From NCBI GenBank assembly GCA_023375785.1, contig SZWC01000573.1:261076-325075 (forward strand): a stretch of 64,000 bases of DNA, in the 5' to 3' direction. The stretch is from Penium margaritaceum. Taxonomy: Eukaryota; Streptophyta; Zygnematophyceae; Desmidiales; Peniaceae. The notes below the pieces were generated by a model that saw nothing but the letters and a program-made list of their open reading frames with translations, was not told where the DNA came from and did not search any database. Made by a program: the position numbers and the translations under genes. Within the stretch, counting starts at the first letter, position 1. Every line of letters starts with the position of its first letter. Shown here piece after piece: positions 31,431 to 45,300 of the stretch.

Positions 31431-32223
31431 TGGCTTGGGTGTCCTTTTTCCCGCCCTTCCCAGGCTTGTCCGACTTCTTGTTGGGGCAGTTGCGTGCATA
31501 GTGGCCCTGTTTGCCACAGTTGTAGCACTCCCCCTTGTTGTCACCTCTCTTGGTGCCCTGGTTAGCACCCTTCCCCTTCTTGCCTCCCCCTCCACCTTGA
31601 GGGCGGACGGTATAGGCGGAACTTGATGTTGCCCCACTCTCTCTCCCACCACGCCGCATCCATTCATTTCGGACGTACTCAGCCACTTTCGGGTACTTTA
31701 GCTCATCGGCGGACCAGCCGCTTACGACGGTGATCATGGGACTCCAACTGTCCGACAAGGCCAGAAGGAGGATCATAGCTTGCACCTGAGGGTCAACCTT
31801 CCATCCGGTGGCTACGCACTCGGCAGTAAGGGACTCAATCTGCTGCAGGATCTCCATGATGTCGTCGCCTTCGGTGGCTCGGAGGGTGACGAGCCTCTTG
31901 AAGACGAAGAGCTGGTTAGCAAGGTTGGTGGACTGGTAGATGGTGCAGAGTTTCTTCCAGGCCTCCGTGCATCCTTGAATCAGTGCGCGCTGCGGCGGTG
32001 CAAGCGCTAACACCAACAATGCAAGCGCCTTCTTGTTGCGCTTCTTGTACTTGTCCACTTCCTTCGGCGTCGCGGTATCTGGAGGCGCGGTCTCTTCACC
32101 ATTGACCAGCTCAAGCAGGCCCTTGTCATCGAGGTAGACCTCAAACTTCCACCTCCACAAGGGGAAGCCGTTCCCATCGAACTTGGAGACGGCGCCGATG
32201 CTCTCTTGCCTAGTCGTTGCCAT
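31431..32223 (-). pseudogene. Gag region of copia element C (near-whole fossil)
   Basis: The ATG at 32223 opens ATTRQESIGAVSKFDGNGFP, then LWRWKFEVYLDDKGLLELV, the UBN2/DUF4219-type copia gag start. CTEAWKKLCTIYQSTNLANQ and IMEILQQIESLTAECVATGW follow. A canonical CCHC zinc knuckle, CYNCGKQGHYARNC, is at 31486-31527 after a basic Gly/Lys-rich stretch. Confidence 0.94.
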
Positions 32224-32268
32224 GGCGCGCGGCGGTAGCGAGACATTTGATGAGCTAGGGTCCTTCTA

Positions 32269-32282
32269 GGCACGTGGGCCCA
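32269..32282 (-). other. Primer-binding site of element C
   Basis: TGGGCCCACGTGCC on the minus strand lies after an AAGGGTTA spacer inside the 5' LTR. The core and spacer are shared with element D. Confidence 0.65.
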
Positions 32283-32290
32283 TAACCCTT

Positions 32291-33312
32291 TGTTGGCTCT
32301 AGTGGGTGTGGAGGCACCCTCAAGGATGCCTAGCTCTCAGTGATGCACGCTACCAAAGTTTGGGCAGCCAATGGAGACCTTTGGTGAAGAGTGTGGAGCA
32401 CAAGGATGACGGATGTGAGTGGACAGAACTCGTCACATTCAGTAGATCTGAATTGAAACAAGTTTTTGTTAGTTAGCATTGTCAGATTACATCAGATTCT
32501 TATAGCCTATGATCTTAGCTTTCCAACGCATCCAAGCACGCCCAAATTGGAGCAGTAGAGCCCCTGCTACGGCCGTCGAAGTAACCCTTGGTGGAGCCGA
32601 GCCGCCCACCATGCCCACGAACGGGAGTGACGGGAGACGCTTCGACGGTGGCCTGTCGAAGCGCCCTTCCTGTCATCCCAGTGTGGGGAGGGGCATGCCT
32701 TGGTCCAGGGGACCATCCACATTCATTCCTTCATGGCCCATGTGCCTTTGGAGCCCATTGGAGACGAACTGGGATCACTGGCGGTGGATTATCCCGCCAC
32801 CTATGGCGGGTACCAGATTCCACACGCCCAACACCCGATTTTCGGGCTAGGCTAACTTTCTGAATACTCACTCAAATCGAGCGATTCAAAGCTCGATCCT
32901 GCATGGAAAAATCCAAGGANGACGGGAGGCGCTTCGACGGTGGCCTGTCGAAGCGCCCTTCCTTTCATCCCAACATGGGGAGGGGCATGCCTTGGTCCAG
33001 GGGACCATCCACATTCATTCCTTCATGGCCCATGTGCCTTTGGAGCCCATTGGAGACGAACTGGGATCACTGGCGGTGGATTATCCCGCCACCTATGGCG
33101 GGTACCAGATTCCAGACGCCCAACACCCGATTTTCGGGCTAGGCTAACTTTCTGAATACTCACTCAAATCGAGCGATTCAAAGCTCGATCCTGCATGGAA
33201 AAATCTAAGGAATCCAAATCTAAAGTCAGATTAGGTGTTCAACCACTCCTCAGTGGTCGAACTAGGGAGTACGATCAACGGCACTCATGGCAAGGGGCAC
33301 ACCATATCAACA
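32291..33312 (-). repeat. 5' LTR of copia element C (contains an N-flanked duplication)
   Basis: 1,022 bp against 730 bp for its partner. The excess is a direct duplication: 32629-32919 and 32921-33211 (291 bp each), joined by one N at 32920. The 292-bp excess equals one copy plus the N, so the true LTR is most likely 730 bp. Confidence 0.92.
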
Positions 33313-36300
33313 CAACCAGGGCACAAGTAGGATGTAAGTGGGGCGCAAGTAGGGTGCAACTAGAGCGCAACTAGGGCGCAACTAGAGCGCAACTAGAACA
33401 CAAGTAGGGTGCAAGTAGGGTGCTAGTAGGGCGTAACTAGGATGCAACTAGGGTGCAAGTGGGGCACAACTAGGGCACAACTAGGGTGCAAAGGGTGCGA
33501 CTAGGGTGCAAGTAGGGTGCAAGTAGGGCACAAGTAGGGCGCAAGTAGGGCACAACTAGGGTGCAAATCGGGCTCAACTAGGGCGGAAGTAGGATGTGAG
33601 TAGGGCAGAACTAGGGGCGCACCTAGGGTGCAACAAGGGCGCAACTAGGGCGCAAGTAGAGTGCAAGTAGGGCACAAGTAGGGCATAACTAGGACGCAAC
33701 GAGGGTGCAACCACGGCGAAGCAAGTGCGCAAGTAAGGCAGAACTAGGGTGCAAATAGGGCACAACTAAGGTGCAACTAGGATGCAAGTAGGGTGCATGT
33801 AGAGTGCAACTAAGGTGCAAGCAGGGTACAACTATGACGTAACTAGAGCACAACTAGGGCGCAACTAGGACGCAAGTAGGGTGCATGTAGGGCGCAACTA
33901 GGGTGCAAGCAGGTCACAAGTATGGTGCAACTTGGGCGCAACTAGGGCGTAACGCGGGCCCAACTAGGGCGCAACTAGCGTGCAACTAGGGCGTAACTAG
34001 TGCACAATAGAGGCGCAACTGGGGCAAGATCGGGGTACAACTGGGGCGCAACGAGGGCGCAATTATGGAGCAACTAGTGCATAACTAGGGAGCAACTAGG
34101 GCACAAGTACGGCCGAATAAGGTCACAGCTATTGTCGAACTGAGGTGAAACTAGGGAGCAACTAGGACACAGGTACGACGCAACTTGGGCGCAACTAGGG
34201 CGCACCTGGTGCGCAACTAGGACACAAGTAGGATCCATCTAGAGCGCAAGTAGGGCGTAGCAAGTCCCCACATGAGGCGTAACAAGGGCGCAACTAGGGT
34301 GCAACTAGGATGCAACTAGGGCACAAGTACGACGCAACTAGGGTGCAACAAGGACACAACTTAAGAAGGATTAGGGTGCAAGTAGGATGTAAGTAGGGCG
34401 CAAGTAGAGCGCAACTAGGGTGTAAGTAGGGCGCAACTAGGCCGCAAGTAGGGCGCAAGTAGGGCACAATTAGGGTACAAGTAGGACACCACCAGGGTGC
34501 AACTAGGGCGCAACTAGGGCGCAACTAGGGCGCAACTAGGGCGCAAGTAGGGCGCAAGTAGGGTGCAAGTAGGGTGCAAGTACGAAGTAAATAGGGCCCA
34601 ACAAGGGTGCAACTAGGGTGCAAGTAAGGTGAAAGTAGGGTGTAAGTAGGGCACAAGTAGGACGCAACCAGGGTGCAAGTAGGGCGTAACTAGGGCGCAA
34701 GTAGGGCGCAACTGGGGTGTAACTAAGACGCAGGTAGGGCGTAACTAGGGTGCAAGTAAGGCATATGTAGGATGCAACTAGGGAGCAAGTAAAGGACACC
34801 TAGGGTTCACCTAGGGTGCAAGTAGGATGTTAGTAGGGCGCAGGTAGGGCGCAAGTAGGGTGCAACTAGGACGCAAGTAGGGCGCAGCTAGGATGCAAGT
34901 AGGAAGTAAGTAGGGCCCAAGTAGGTCGCAAGTACGGCACAACTAGGTCACAACTAGGGCACAACTAGAGTACAACTAGGGCTTAACTAGGGCGCAAGTA
35001 GGACGCAACTAGGGTGCAACCACGGAACAACTAGGGTTCAACTAGGGCGCAACTAGGACGCAAGAAGAGCACAACTAGGGTGCAACTAGGGCGCAACTAC
35101 GGTGCAACTAGAGCGCAACAAAAGTACAACTAGGACGCAAGTAGGGCGCAAGTAGGGCGCAACTAGGGTGCAAGTCGGGCACAACTAGGGTAAAACTTGG
35201 GTGCAACTAGGGCACAGCTAGGGTGCAACTAGGGCGTACCTAGGGCACAAGTAGGGTGCAACCAGGGGGAAAATAGGGCGCAACAGGGATACAACTTGTG
35301 CAAAACAGGGGTGCAACTGGGGCGCAACTAGGGCAAAACTAGGGAGCAACTAGTGCATAACTAGGGAGCAAAGAGGGCACAAGTACGGCCAAACTAGGGT
35401 GCAGCTATTGCCCAACAGAGGCGTAACTAGGGAGGAAATAGGGCGCAAGTACGGCGCAACTAGGGCGCAACCAGGACGAAACTAGAGCTCAACTAGGACA
35501 CAACTAAGACGCAAGTAGGGTGCAACTAGGGCGCAACGACGGTGCAACTAGGGCGCAAGTAGGGCACAAGTAGCAAGCAACTAGGGCGCAAGAAGGGTGC
35601 AACTAAAGCAGAAGCGGGGTGCAAGTAGGACGCAAGTAGGACCCAAGTACGGCACAACTAAGGTGAAACTTGGGTGCAACTAGGGTAGAACTAGGGTGCA
35701 AGAAGGACGCAAGTAGGGCGCAAGTAGGGCACAAGTAGGATGCAACTAAGGTTCAACTTGGACGCAAGTAGGGTGCAAGTAGGACGCAAGTAGGTCACAA
35801 CTAGGGTGCAACTAGGGCACAAGTAAGATGCAAGTAATGCACAAGTAGTGTGTAAGTAAGGCGCAACTAGGGCGCAACTAGGACGCAACTAGTGCGTAAG
35901 TAGGGCACAAGTAGGGCGCAAGTAGGGTGCAACTAGGGCGCAACTTGTTTGCAACTAGGGTACAACTAGAGCATAACTAGGACGCAAGTAGTGGGCAAGA
36001 AGAGCGCAAGAAGGCGCAACTAGGATGTAACTAGGGCACAACTAGCACGCAACTCGCGCGTAGGGAGGGTGTAAGGAGGGCACAACTAGGGTGCAAGTAG
36101 GGCGCAAGTAAGGGACAACTAGGGTGCAAGTAAGGCACAAGAAGAATGTAACTAAGGTGCAACTAGGGTGCAACTAGGGGGCAACTAGGGCACAACAGGG
36201 ACGCAACTGGGGCACAATAGGGGTGCAACTAGGGCACAACTAGGGCGCACCTAGGGCGCAACTACAGAGCAACTAGCACACAACTAGGGAGCAGCCAAGG

Positions 36301-39300
36301 CACAAGCACACCCGAACTGGGGCACGACTGTTGCCCAACTAAGGCAAAAACAGGGAGCAGCTAGGGCGCAAGTAGGGCGGAAGTGGGGCGCAACTAGGGC
36401 ACAACTAGGGTGCAACTAGGGAGCAACTAGGGCGCAACAAGGGTGCAACTAGGGCACAAGTATGACACAACTAGGGCGTAACAAGGGCGCAACTAAGGCA
36501 GAAGTAGGGTGCAAGAAGGACGCAAGTAGGACGAAAGTAGGGAGCAAGTAGGGCGCAACTAGGATGCAACTTGGGCGCAACTAGGGCGCAAGTAGGATGC
36601 AAGTAGGGTGCAACTAGGGTGCGACTAGGGCGCAACTAAGGCGCAACTAGGGCGCAACTAGAGTGCAATTAGGGCACAAGAAGGGTGCAAGTAGGGCGCA
36701 ACTAGGGCGCAACTAGGGCGCGACTAGGGCGCAACTGGGGCGCAAGTAGGGTGCAAGTAGGGTGCAACTAGGGTGCAACTAGGGCGCAACTAGGGCATAA
36801 CTAAGATGCAACTAGGGCACAAGTAGTACGCAAGTAGGGCGCGACTAGGGTACAACTAGGGTACAACTAGGGTGAAACTAGGGCGCAGGTGAAGTGTATG
36901 TAGGGTCCAGCTAGGGCGTAACTAGGGCACAACAAGGGTGCAACTAGGGCGGAAGTAGGGCATAAGTAGGACGCAGATAGGGCGCAAATAGAATGCAACT
37001 GGGGCACAACTAGGGTGCAATTAGGGTACAAATACAACGCAAGTAGGGTGCAAGTAGGGCCCAACTAGGGCACAACTAGGGTGCAATTAGGGTACAAGTA
37101 GGGTGTCGGTAGGGTGCAAGTAGGGTGCAACTAGGCACAACTAGGGTGTAACTAAGGCGCAACTAGGGCGCAAGTAGGGCGTAAGTAGGGGGCAACTAGG
37201 ACGCAACTAGGTCGTAACAAGGGCGCAAGTAGGACGTAACTTGGGTGCAAATAGGGCACAAGTAGGGTGCAAGTAGGGCACAACTTGGGTGCAAATGGGG
37301 TGCAACTAGGGTACAACTAGGGCGCAAGTAGGGCGCAAATTGGGTACAACTTGGGTGCAACAAGGACGCAAGTAGGTTGCAACTAGGGTGCAAGTAGGGT
37401 GTAACTAGGGTGCAACTAGGGCGCAACAAGGGAACAACTAAGGCACAAACATGGGACACAACTAGGGAGCAACTAGGGTACAACTAGAGCGCAACAAGGA
37501 CGCAACTAGGGCACAAGTTGGGGGCAACTGGGGCGCAACTAGGTTATAAGTAGGGCGCAAGTAGGGTGCAAGAAGGGCGTAACTAGTGCGCAACTAGGGC
37601 GTAAATAGGGCCCAAATAGGGCGCAAGTAGGGCATAAGTAGTGCACAAGTAGGGTGCAAGTAGGGCGCAACTAGCGTGTAACTTGGGCGCAACTAGGGTG
37701 CAACTAGGGCGCAACCAGGGCACAACTAGGGCGCATCTAGGGCACATATAGGACGCAAGTAGGATACAACTAGGGTGCAAGTAGGACGTAAGAAGGGTGC
37801 AACTAGGGTGCAACAAAGGCACAATCAAGACGCAAGTAGGGTGCAAGGAGGGCGCAAGTAGGGCGTAAGTAGTACGAAACTAAGGCGCAACTAGGGCGCA
37901 AGTAGGGTGCAAGTAGGACATAAGTAGGGCACAACTAGGGTGCAACCAGGATACAGGTAGGGCGCAACTAGGGCGCAAGTAAGGCGTACGTAGGGTCCAA
38001 CTAGGGAGAAACAAGAGCATAACAAGGGTGCACCTAGGGCGCAAGTACGGTGAAACTAGGACGCAACAAGGGCATAACTAGCATGCAAGGAGGGTGCAAG
38101 TAGGGCACTAGGGCGCAACTAGAGTGCAACTAGGGTGCAAGTAGGACGCAAGTAGGATGCAATTAGGGCGCAAGAAGGTCGCAAGTAGGTCGCAATTAGG
38201 GCGCAACTAGGGTACAAGTAGGGCACAAGAAGGGTGCAATTTGGGCGCAACAAGGGCGCACTAGGGTGCAACTAGGGCGCACCTAGGGCTCAACTAGGAT
38301 GCAACTACGGAAAAACTAGGGCACAACAGGGGCGTAACTGGGGCACAATAGGAGTGCGACTATGGTGCAACTAGGGCGCAACTACGGAGCAACAATCGCA
38401 CAACTAGGGAGCAACTAGGACACAAGTACGGCAAAACTACGCCGCAGCTATTGCATGAATGAAGCACAACTAAGGAGCAACTAGGGCACAACTAGGGCGC
38501 AAGTAGGGCGTAACTAGGGCATAGCTAACGCACAATTAGGGTGCAACAAGGGCGCAAGTAGGACGCAACTAGAGAGAAACTAGGACGCAACTAGAGCACA
38601 ACTAGGGCAGACTTAGGACGCAACTAAGGTGCAAGTAGGACGCATGTAGGGTGCAACCAGGGTGCAATAAGGGCGTAACTTGGGAAAAACAAGGGTGCAT
38701 GTAGGGCACACCTAGGGCACAACTAGGATGCAACGAGGACATTATTATGGCACAGGTAGGGCGCAAGGAGGGTGCAACTAGGGCGCAAGTAGGGCGTAAG
38801 TAGGGTGCAACTAGGGCGCAAGCAGGGCAAAAATACGGCGCAAGTAGGGCACAAGTAGGGCACAAATAGGGCACAACTAGGATGTATCTAGGGCACAAGT
38901 AGGGTGCAAGTAAAGCGCAAGTAGGGCACAAGTCGGGTGCAAGTAGGGGGATACTAGGGCGCAACTAGGGTGCAACTGGGACGCAACTAGGGCACAACTA
39001 TGGCGCAACTTGGGCGTAACTAGGGCGCAAGTTGGGGGCAACTAGGGTGTAACTGAGCCGTAACTAGGGCGCAAGTAAGGCACAACTAGGGCGCAAGTAG
39101 GACGCAAGTAAAAGCAACTAGGGCGCAAGTAGGGAAAACTAGGTCACAACTAGGGCGCAACTAGGATGCAACTAGGGTGCAACTAGGGCACAACTGGGAT
39201 GCAACTAGGGCGTTTCTATGACGTAACTAGGACGCAAGTAGGGTTGCACACAACTAGGGCGCAAGTAGGGTGTAACTAGGGCGCAAGTAGGGCAAAAATT

Positions 39301-42300
39301 GGGCGGAAGTAGGGGGCAACTTGGGTGCAATTAGGGCACAACTAGGGCACAAGTAGGGCGTAACTAGGGCGCATCTAGGGTGCAAGTAGGGCACAAGTAG
39401 GGCGCAAGTAGGGTACAACGAGGGAACAACTAGGGCGCAACGATGGCGTAAAAAGGGCACAAGTGGGGCGCAAGTAGGATGCAAACATGGCACAAGAAGG
39501 ACGCAACTAGAGCGCAACTACGGCACAACCAGGGCAAAAGTAGGTTGTAAGTAGGGTAAAAGTAGGGCACAACTAGGATGACTAGGGCGCAACTAGGGTG
39601 CAGCTAGGGCGTAACTTGGGTACAACTAGGGTGTAAATAGGGCACAATAAGGGCGCAAATAGATCGCAACTAGGGCGCAACTAGGGAACAACTAGAGTGC
39701 AACTAAGGTGTAAGTAGGGTGCAACTAGGGCGCAAGTAGGGCGCAACTAGGATGCAACTAGAACACAAAGTAGGGTGCAACAAGGACGCAACTAGGGCAC
39801 AAGTAGGACGCAAGTAGGACACAAGAAGGGCGCAACTAGGAAGCAACTTAAGCCCAGCTAGGGCACAAGAAGTACGCATGTAGGGTGCAAGTAGGACACA
39901 AGTAGCGTGTAACTAGGGCACAAGTAGGGCGTAACTAGAGCACAAGTAGGTCGCAACTAGGGCGTAACTAGGGTGGAACTAGGGTGCAAGTAGGGTGCAA
40001 CTAGGGCACAAGTAGGGTGTAAGCAGGGCGGAAGTAGGGTGTAAGTAGGGCGCAAGTAGGTTGCAAGTAGGACACAACTAGGGCGCAACTAGGGTGCAAT
40101 TAGGGCAAAAGTATGGCACAAGTAGGATGCAATAAGGGCACAACTAGGGTGAAACTAGGGTGCAAGTAGGGTACAAGTAGGGCGCAAGCAGGGTACAACA
40201 AGGATGCAACTAGGGTGCAAACATCGCACAACTAGGGTGCAAGTAGGGCACAACTAGGGCGCAACTAGGGCACAACTGGGACGCAACCAGGGCGCAACTA
40301 GGGCGCAACTAGTAGGCAAAGTAGGGCACAAGTAGGGCACGAGTAGGGTGCAACTTGGATGCAACTACAGTGCAACTAGGGCACAACTAGGGCCCACCTA
40401 GGGCACAAGTAGGGTCAAATAGGACGTACAAGGGTGTAAAAGGTGTGCAACCGGGGCGTAGTAGGGGCACAACAGGGGCACAACGAGGGCATAACTAGGG
40501 TGCAACAAAGGAGCAACTAGCACACAACTAGGGAGAAACTAGGGCACCGGTACGGCCGAACTAGGGTTCAGCTATTGCCCAACTTACGCACAACTAGGGA
40601 GAAACTAGGGCGCAAGTAGGGCACAACAAGGGCGCAACTAGGGCGCAACTAGGGTGCAACTAGGGTGCAACTAGGGCGCAAACAGGGGGCAACTAGGGAG
40701 CAACTAGTGTATAGCTAGTGTCCAACTGAGGCGCAACTAGGGTCAACTAGGGCGCAACTAGAACACAACTAGGGCACAAGTTGGGCACAAGTAGGGTGCA
40801 AGTAGGGCACAACAAGGGCGCAACAAGGGTGCAACTAGGGTGCTTGTAGGGCGCGAGGGCGCAAGTAGGGCGCCACTAGTGAGGAAGAAGGGCACAAGTA
40901 GGGTGCAAGTAGGATATAAGTAGGGCGCAACTATGGCACAACTAGGGCACAAGTAGGGTTTAAGTAGGGTGCAAGTAGGGTGCAAGAAGGACGCAAGTAG
41001 GTTAAAACTAGGGCACAACTAGTGTGCAACTAGGCGACAAGTAAGGCGCAAGTAGGGCCAAAGTTAGGCGCAACTAGGGCGTAACTAGGATGCAACTACG
41101 GGGTAAGTGGGGAACAACTAGGGCGCAAGTAGGTTGCAAGTAAGGCGCACGTAGAGCACAAACAGGACACAAGTAGAGTGCAACTAGGACGCAACTAGGG
41201 CATAAAGTAGGGCGTAACTAGGGCGCAACTAGGACACAAGTAGGGCACAAGTAGGGTGCAAGAAGGGCGCAACTAGGATGTATGTACGGTGCAACTAGGA
41301 TGCAAGTAAAGCGCAAGTAGGGCACAAGTACTGCGCAAGAAGGCGCAAGTAGGACGCAACTAGGATGTAACAAGGGCGCAAGTAGCGCGCAACTAGGACA
41401 CAAGTAGGGGGAAATTCTGGTGCAACTAAGGCGCAACTAGGGTGCAAGTAGGGCACAAGTAGGGCGTAAGTAGGGTGCAAGTAGGATGCAACTAGGGTGC
41501 AAGTAGGGCATAAGTAGGGTGCAAGTAGGGAACAAGTAGGACACAAATGGGGCACAACTAGGGCGCAAATGGCGCACAAGTATGGTACAAACAGGGCGCA
41601 ATCAGGGCGCAACTAGGGCGCAACTAGGACGCAAGTAGGGCGTAAATAGGAAGCACATGGGGCGCAATTAGGGTACAACTTGGGTGCAAGTAGAGTGCAT
41701 CTAGGGCGCAAGTAGGCACAAGTAGGGTAAAACTAGGGCGCAACTCGGATGCAATTAGGGCGTAAGTAAGGTGTAGATAGGGCACAAGTAGGGCACAGGT
41801 AGGGCACAACTTGGGCGCAACTAGGATGTTACTAGGGTGAAAGTAGGGCACAAGTAGGGCACAACTAGGGCACAGCTAGGGCACAACTAGGGCACAACTA
41901 GGGGGTAACTGGGGCACAACTAGGGATCAAGTGGGGCGAAAGTAGGACGCACGTAGAACTTAACTAGGGTGTGACTAGAGCCCAACTAGGGTGCAAGTAG
42001 GGCACAAGTAGGGCCCAAGTAGGGCGCAACTAGGACGTAACAAGGGCACAATTAGGACGCATCAAAGGTGCAACTAGGGCGTAAGTAGGATGCAAGGAGG
42101 GCGCAATGAGAGCGCAACTAGGGCGGAACTAGGCCGCAACTAGGGCACAAATATGGTACACGTAGGGCACAAGTATTGCGCAAGTAGGGCGTAAGTCGGG
42201 CGCAACTAGGGCGCAACTAGGGCGCAAGTAGAGCTTTACAAAGGTGCAACTAGGGTGCGACTAGGACGCAAGTAGGACGCAACTAGGGCGCAAGCAGAGT

Positions 42301-45300
42301 GCAAGTACGGTGTAACTAGGTTGCGGCTAGGGCGCTACAAGGGCGTAACTTGGGCATAAGTAGTGCGTAAGTGGGACGCACGTATGGCGCAAGTAGGGTG
42401 CAAGTAGTGCAGAAATAGGGTACAAGTAGGGCGCAAGTAGGGTGCAACTAGGGTGCCATTAGGGCGCAAGGAGGGTGCAAGTAGGGCACAACTAGGGCCG
42501 AAGTAGGACGCAAATAGGATGCAAGAAGGGCGCAAGTAGGGCGCAACTAGGGTACAAGTAGGGCAAAAGTAGGGTGCAACTTGGGCACAACTAGGGCATA
42601 ACTAGGGCCCAACTTAGGCGCACCTAGGGCACAACTAAGGTGCAACTAGGGCGCAATTAGGACACAATAGGGGTGCAACTAGGGCGTAATAGGGGTGCAA
42701 CTAAGGCGTAACTAGGGCGTAACTATGGCACAACTAGGGAGCAACTAGCGGACAACTAGGGAGCAACTAGCGCACAAGTACGACCAAACTACGGTGTTGC
42801 TATTCCCCAAGTGAGGCGCAATTAGAGAGCAACTAGGGCGCAAGAAGGGCGCAACAAGGGCACAACTAGGATGCAAGTAGGGCACGAGTAAGGCACAACA
42901 AGGGCGCAACTAGAGCACAAGTAGGGCGCAAGTCGGGCGCAAGTAGGGCGCAAGTAGGGCGCAACTTGGACGCAACATGGGCGCAAGTAAGGTGCAAGTA
43001 GGGCACAACTAGGGCATAAGTAGGAAGCAAGTAGGGGACAACTAGGGAGCAACTAGGGTGCACCTAGGGTACAAGTAGGGCAAAAGTAGGGCACAAGAAG
43101 AGCGCAACTAGGGTGCAACTAGAGCATAACTAGGGTGCAAGTAGGGCGTAACTAGGGCGCAAGTAGGGCGTAACTAAGGCACAACTAGGGCACAACAAGG
43201 GCGCAAATAGAGCACAACTAGGGAGCAACTAGGGCGCATCTAGAGCGCAAGTAGGGTGCAAGTAGGGCCCAAGTAGGGCGCAAGTAGGAAGCAACTAGGG
43301 TACAACTAGGGTACAAGTAGGACCCAAGTACGGTGCAAGTAGGGCGTAACTAGGGCAAAACTAGTATTCAACTAGGACGAAAGTAGGGCACATGTAGGGG
43401 GCAAATAGGGCGTAAGTAGAGTGCAATTAGGGTGCAACTAGGGTGCAACTAGGGCGCAACTAGGGCACAAGTTGGGCGCAACTGAGGCGCATATATGGCG
43501 CAACTAGGACACAACTAGCGCACAGCTAGGGCATAACTAGGGAGAAACTAGAACACAACTAGGGCGCAACTAGATCGCCACTAGGGCGCACCTAGGACTC
43601 AAGTAGGATGCAAGTTGAACGCAACTAGGGCACCATTAGAGTGCAACTAGGGTGCAAGTACGGCATAAGTAGGGCGTAAGTAGGGCGCACCTAGGACACA
43701 ACTAGGGTACAAGTAGGGTGCATGTAAGGCGCAACTAGGGTGCAAGAAGGGCGCAAGTAGGGTGCAACTACGGTAGAACTAGGGCACAAGTAGTGTACAA
43801 CTAGGGTGCAAGTAGGGCACAAGCAGGACGCAACTAGTACACACGTAGTGCGCAAGTAGGGCAAAAATAGGGTGCAAGTGGGGCGCAACTAGGACACAAC
43901 TAGGACACAAGAAGGGCACGAGTAGGGCGCAAGTAGGGGGCAAGAAGGACGCAAGTAGGGCACAAGTAGGGTGTAACTAGGGTACAAGTAGGGCGTAAGT
44001 GGGGTGCAATTAGGACGCAAGAAGGGTGCAACTAGGGCAGATTTAGGGTGGGAATTGTGTGTAACTAGGCTGTAAGTAAGGCGCAAGTAGGGTGCAAGTA
44101 GGGCGCAACTAGGGCGAAAGGAGGGCGCAACTAGGACACAAGAACGGCGCAACTAGGGCGTAACTGGGGCACAACTAGGGTGCATTTAGTGCACAAGTAG
44201 GGTGCAAGCACGACACAAGTAGGGCACAAGTAGGGCGTTACTAGGGCGTAACTAGGACGCAACTAGTGCGCAAGTAGGATCAAGTAGGACAAAACCAGGG
44301 CTTTACTAGGGCAAAACAAGGGCACAACTAGAGCGGAACTAAGGTGCAACAAGGATGCAAGTAGCGCCCAAGTAGGGTGGAACTAGGGCACAGCTAGGAC
44401 GCAACTAGGGCACAAGTAGGACGGAAGTAGAGTGCAACTAGAGTGCAACTAGGGCGCAACTAGGGTACCACTAGGGCACAAATAGGGTGCAACATGGGCG
44501 CAACTAGGGCATAACTCGGACGCAACTAGGACACACCTAGGGGGCAACTAGGGTGCAAATAGGGGGCAATTGAGGTACAACGGGGGTGCAACAAGGATGC
44601 AATAGGGGCGCAACTGGGGTGGAACTAGGGCGCAACTAGGGCGCAACTAGGGTGTAACACGGGTGCAACTAGGGAGCAACTAGGGTGTAACCAAGGCGCA
44701 AGTAGGGCGCAAGTAGGGCGCAACAAGGGTGCAACTAGGGCGCAACTAGGGTGCAACTAGGATGCAAGAAGTACGCAAGTAGGGCGCAAGTAGGATGCGA
44801 CTAGGACGCAAGTATGGCCCAACTAGGGCGAAGCTATTGCCCAAGGGAGGCGCAAGTAGGGTGCAACTGGTGTAGGTAGGACGGAAGTAGGACGGACGTA
44901 GGTCGCAATTAGGGTACAACTAGGGTGCAAGTAGGGCGTAGCTACGATGCAAATAGGGCGCAACTAGGGCACAAGTAGGGTGCAAGTAGGACACAAGTAG
45001 GGTGCAAGTAGGGTGTAACTAGGACGCAACTAGGGTGCAACTAGGGTACAACTAGGACGCAAGTAGGGTGCAACTAGGGCGCAATAAGGGTGCAACTATG
45101 GTGCATGTAGGGCGCAACTAGGGCGCAAGTAGGGCGCAACTACAGTGTAACAGGGGTACAACTGGGGTGCAACGGGGACGCGAGTGGGACGCAAATGGGG
45201 TTCAACTGGGACACAAGTGTGGCGCAACTGGGGAACAACTAGGTTATTGCTAGGGCGCAACTACGGAGCAACTAGCGCACAACTAGGGAGCAACTAGGAC

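Larger units (their letters stand above)
27112..33312 (-). mobile_element. Ty1/copia LTR retrotransposon C, young, nearly whole
   Basis: A 6.2-kb minus-strand element sits inside the satellite, flanked by the 5-bp target duplication CAACC (27107-27111 and 33313-33317). LTRs are 27112-27841 (3') and 32291-33312 (5'; lengthened by a gap-flanked duplication). Both begin TGTTG and end CAACA. All copia domains are present in order. LTRs differ at about 2% outside the duplication, so it is the youngest element here. It looks nearly whole, with about three breaks plus two N-flanked duplications that are probably assembly artefacts. Confidence 0.96.

Noticed and set aside
27330-33155. 113-codon frames beginning MILAFQCIQERPN and MILAFQRIQARPN
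   Set aside because: They lie wholly within the two LTRs of element C and exist twice only because the LTRs are copies.
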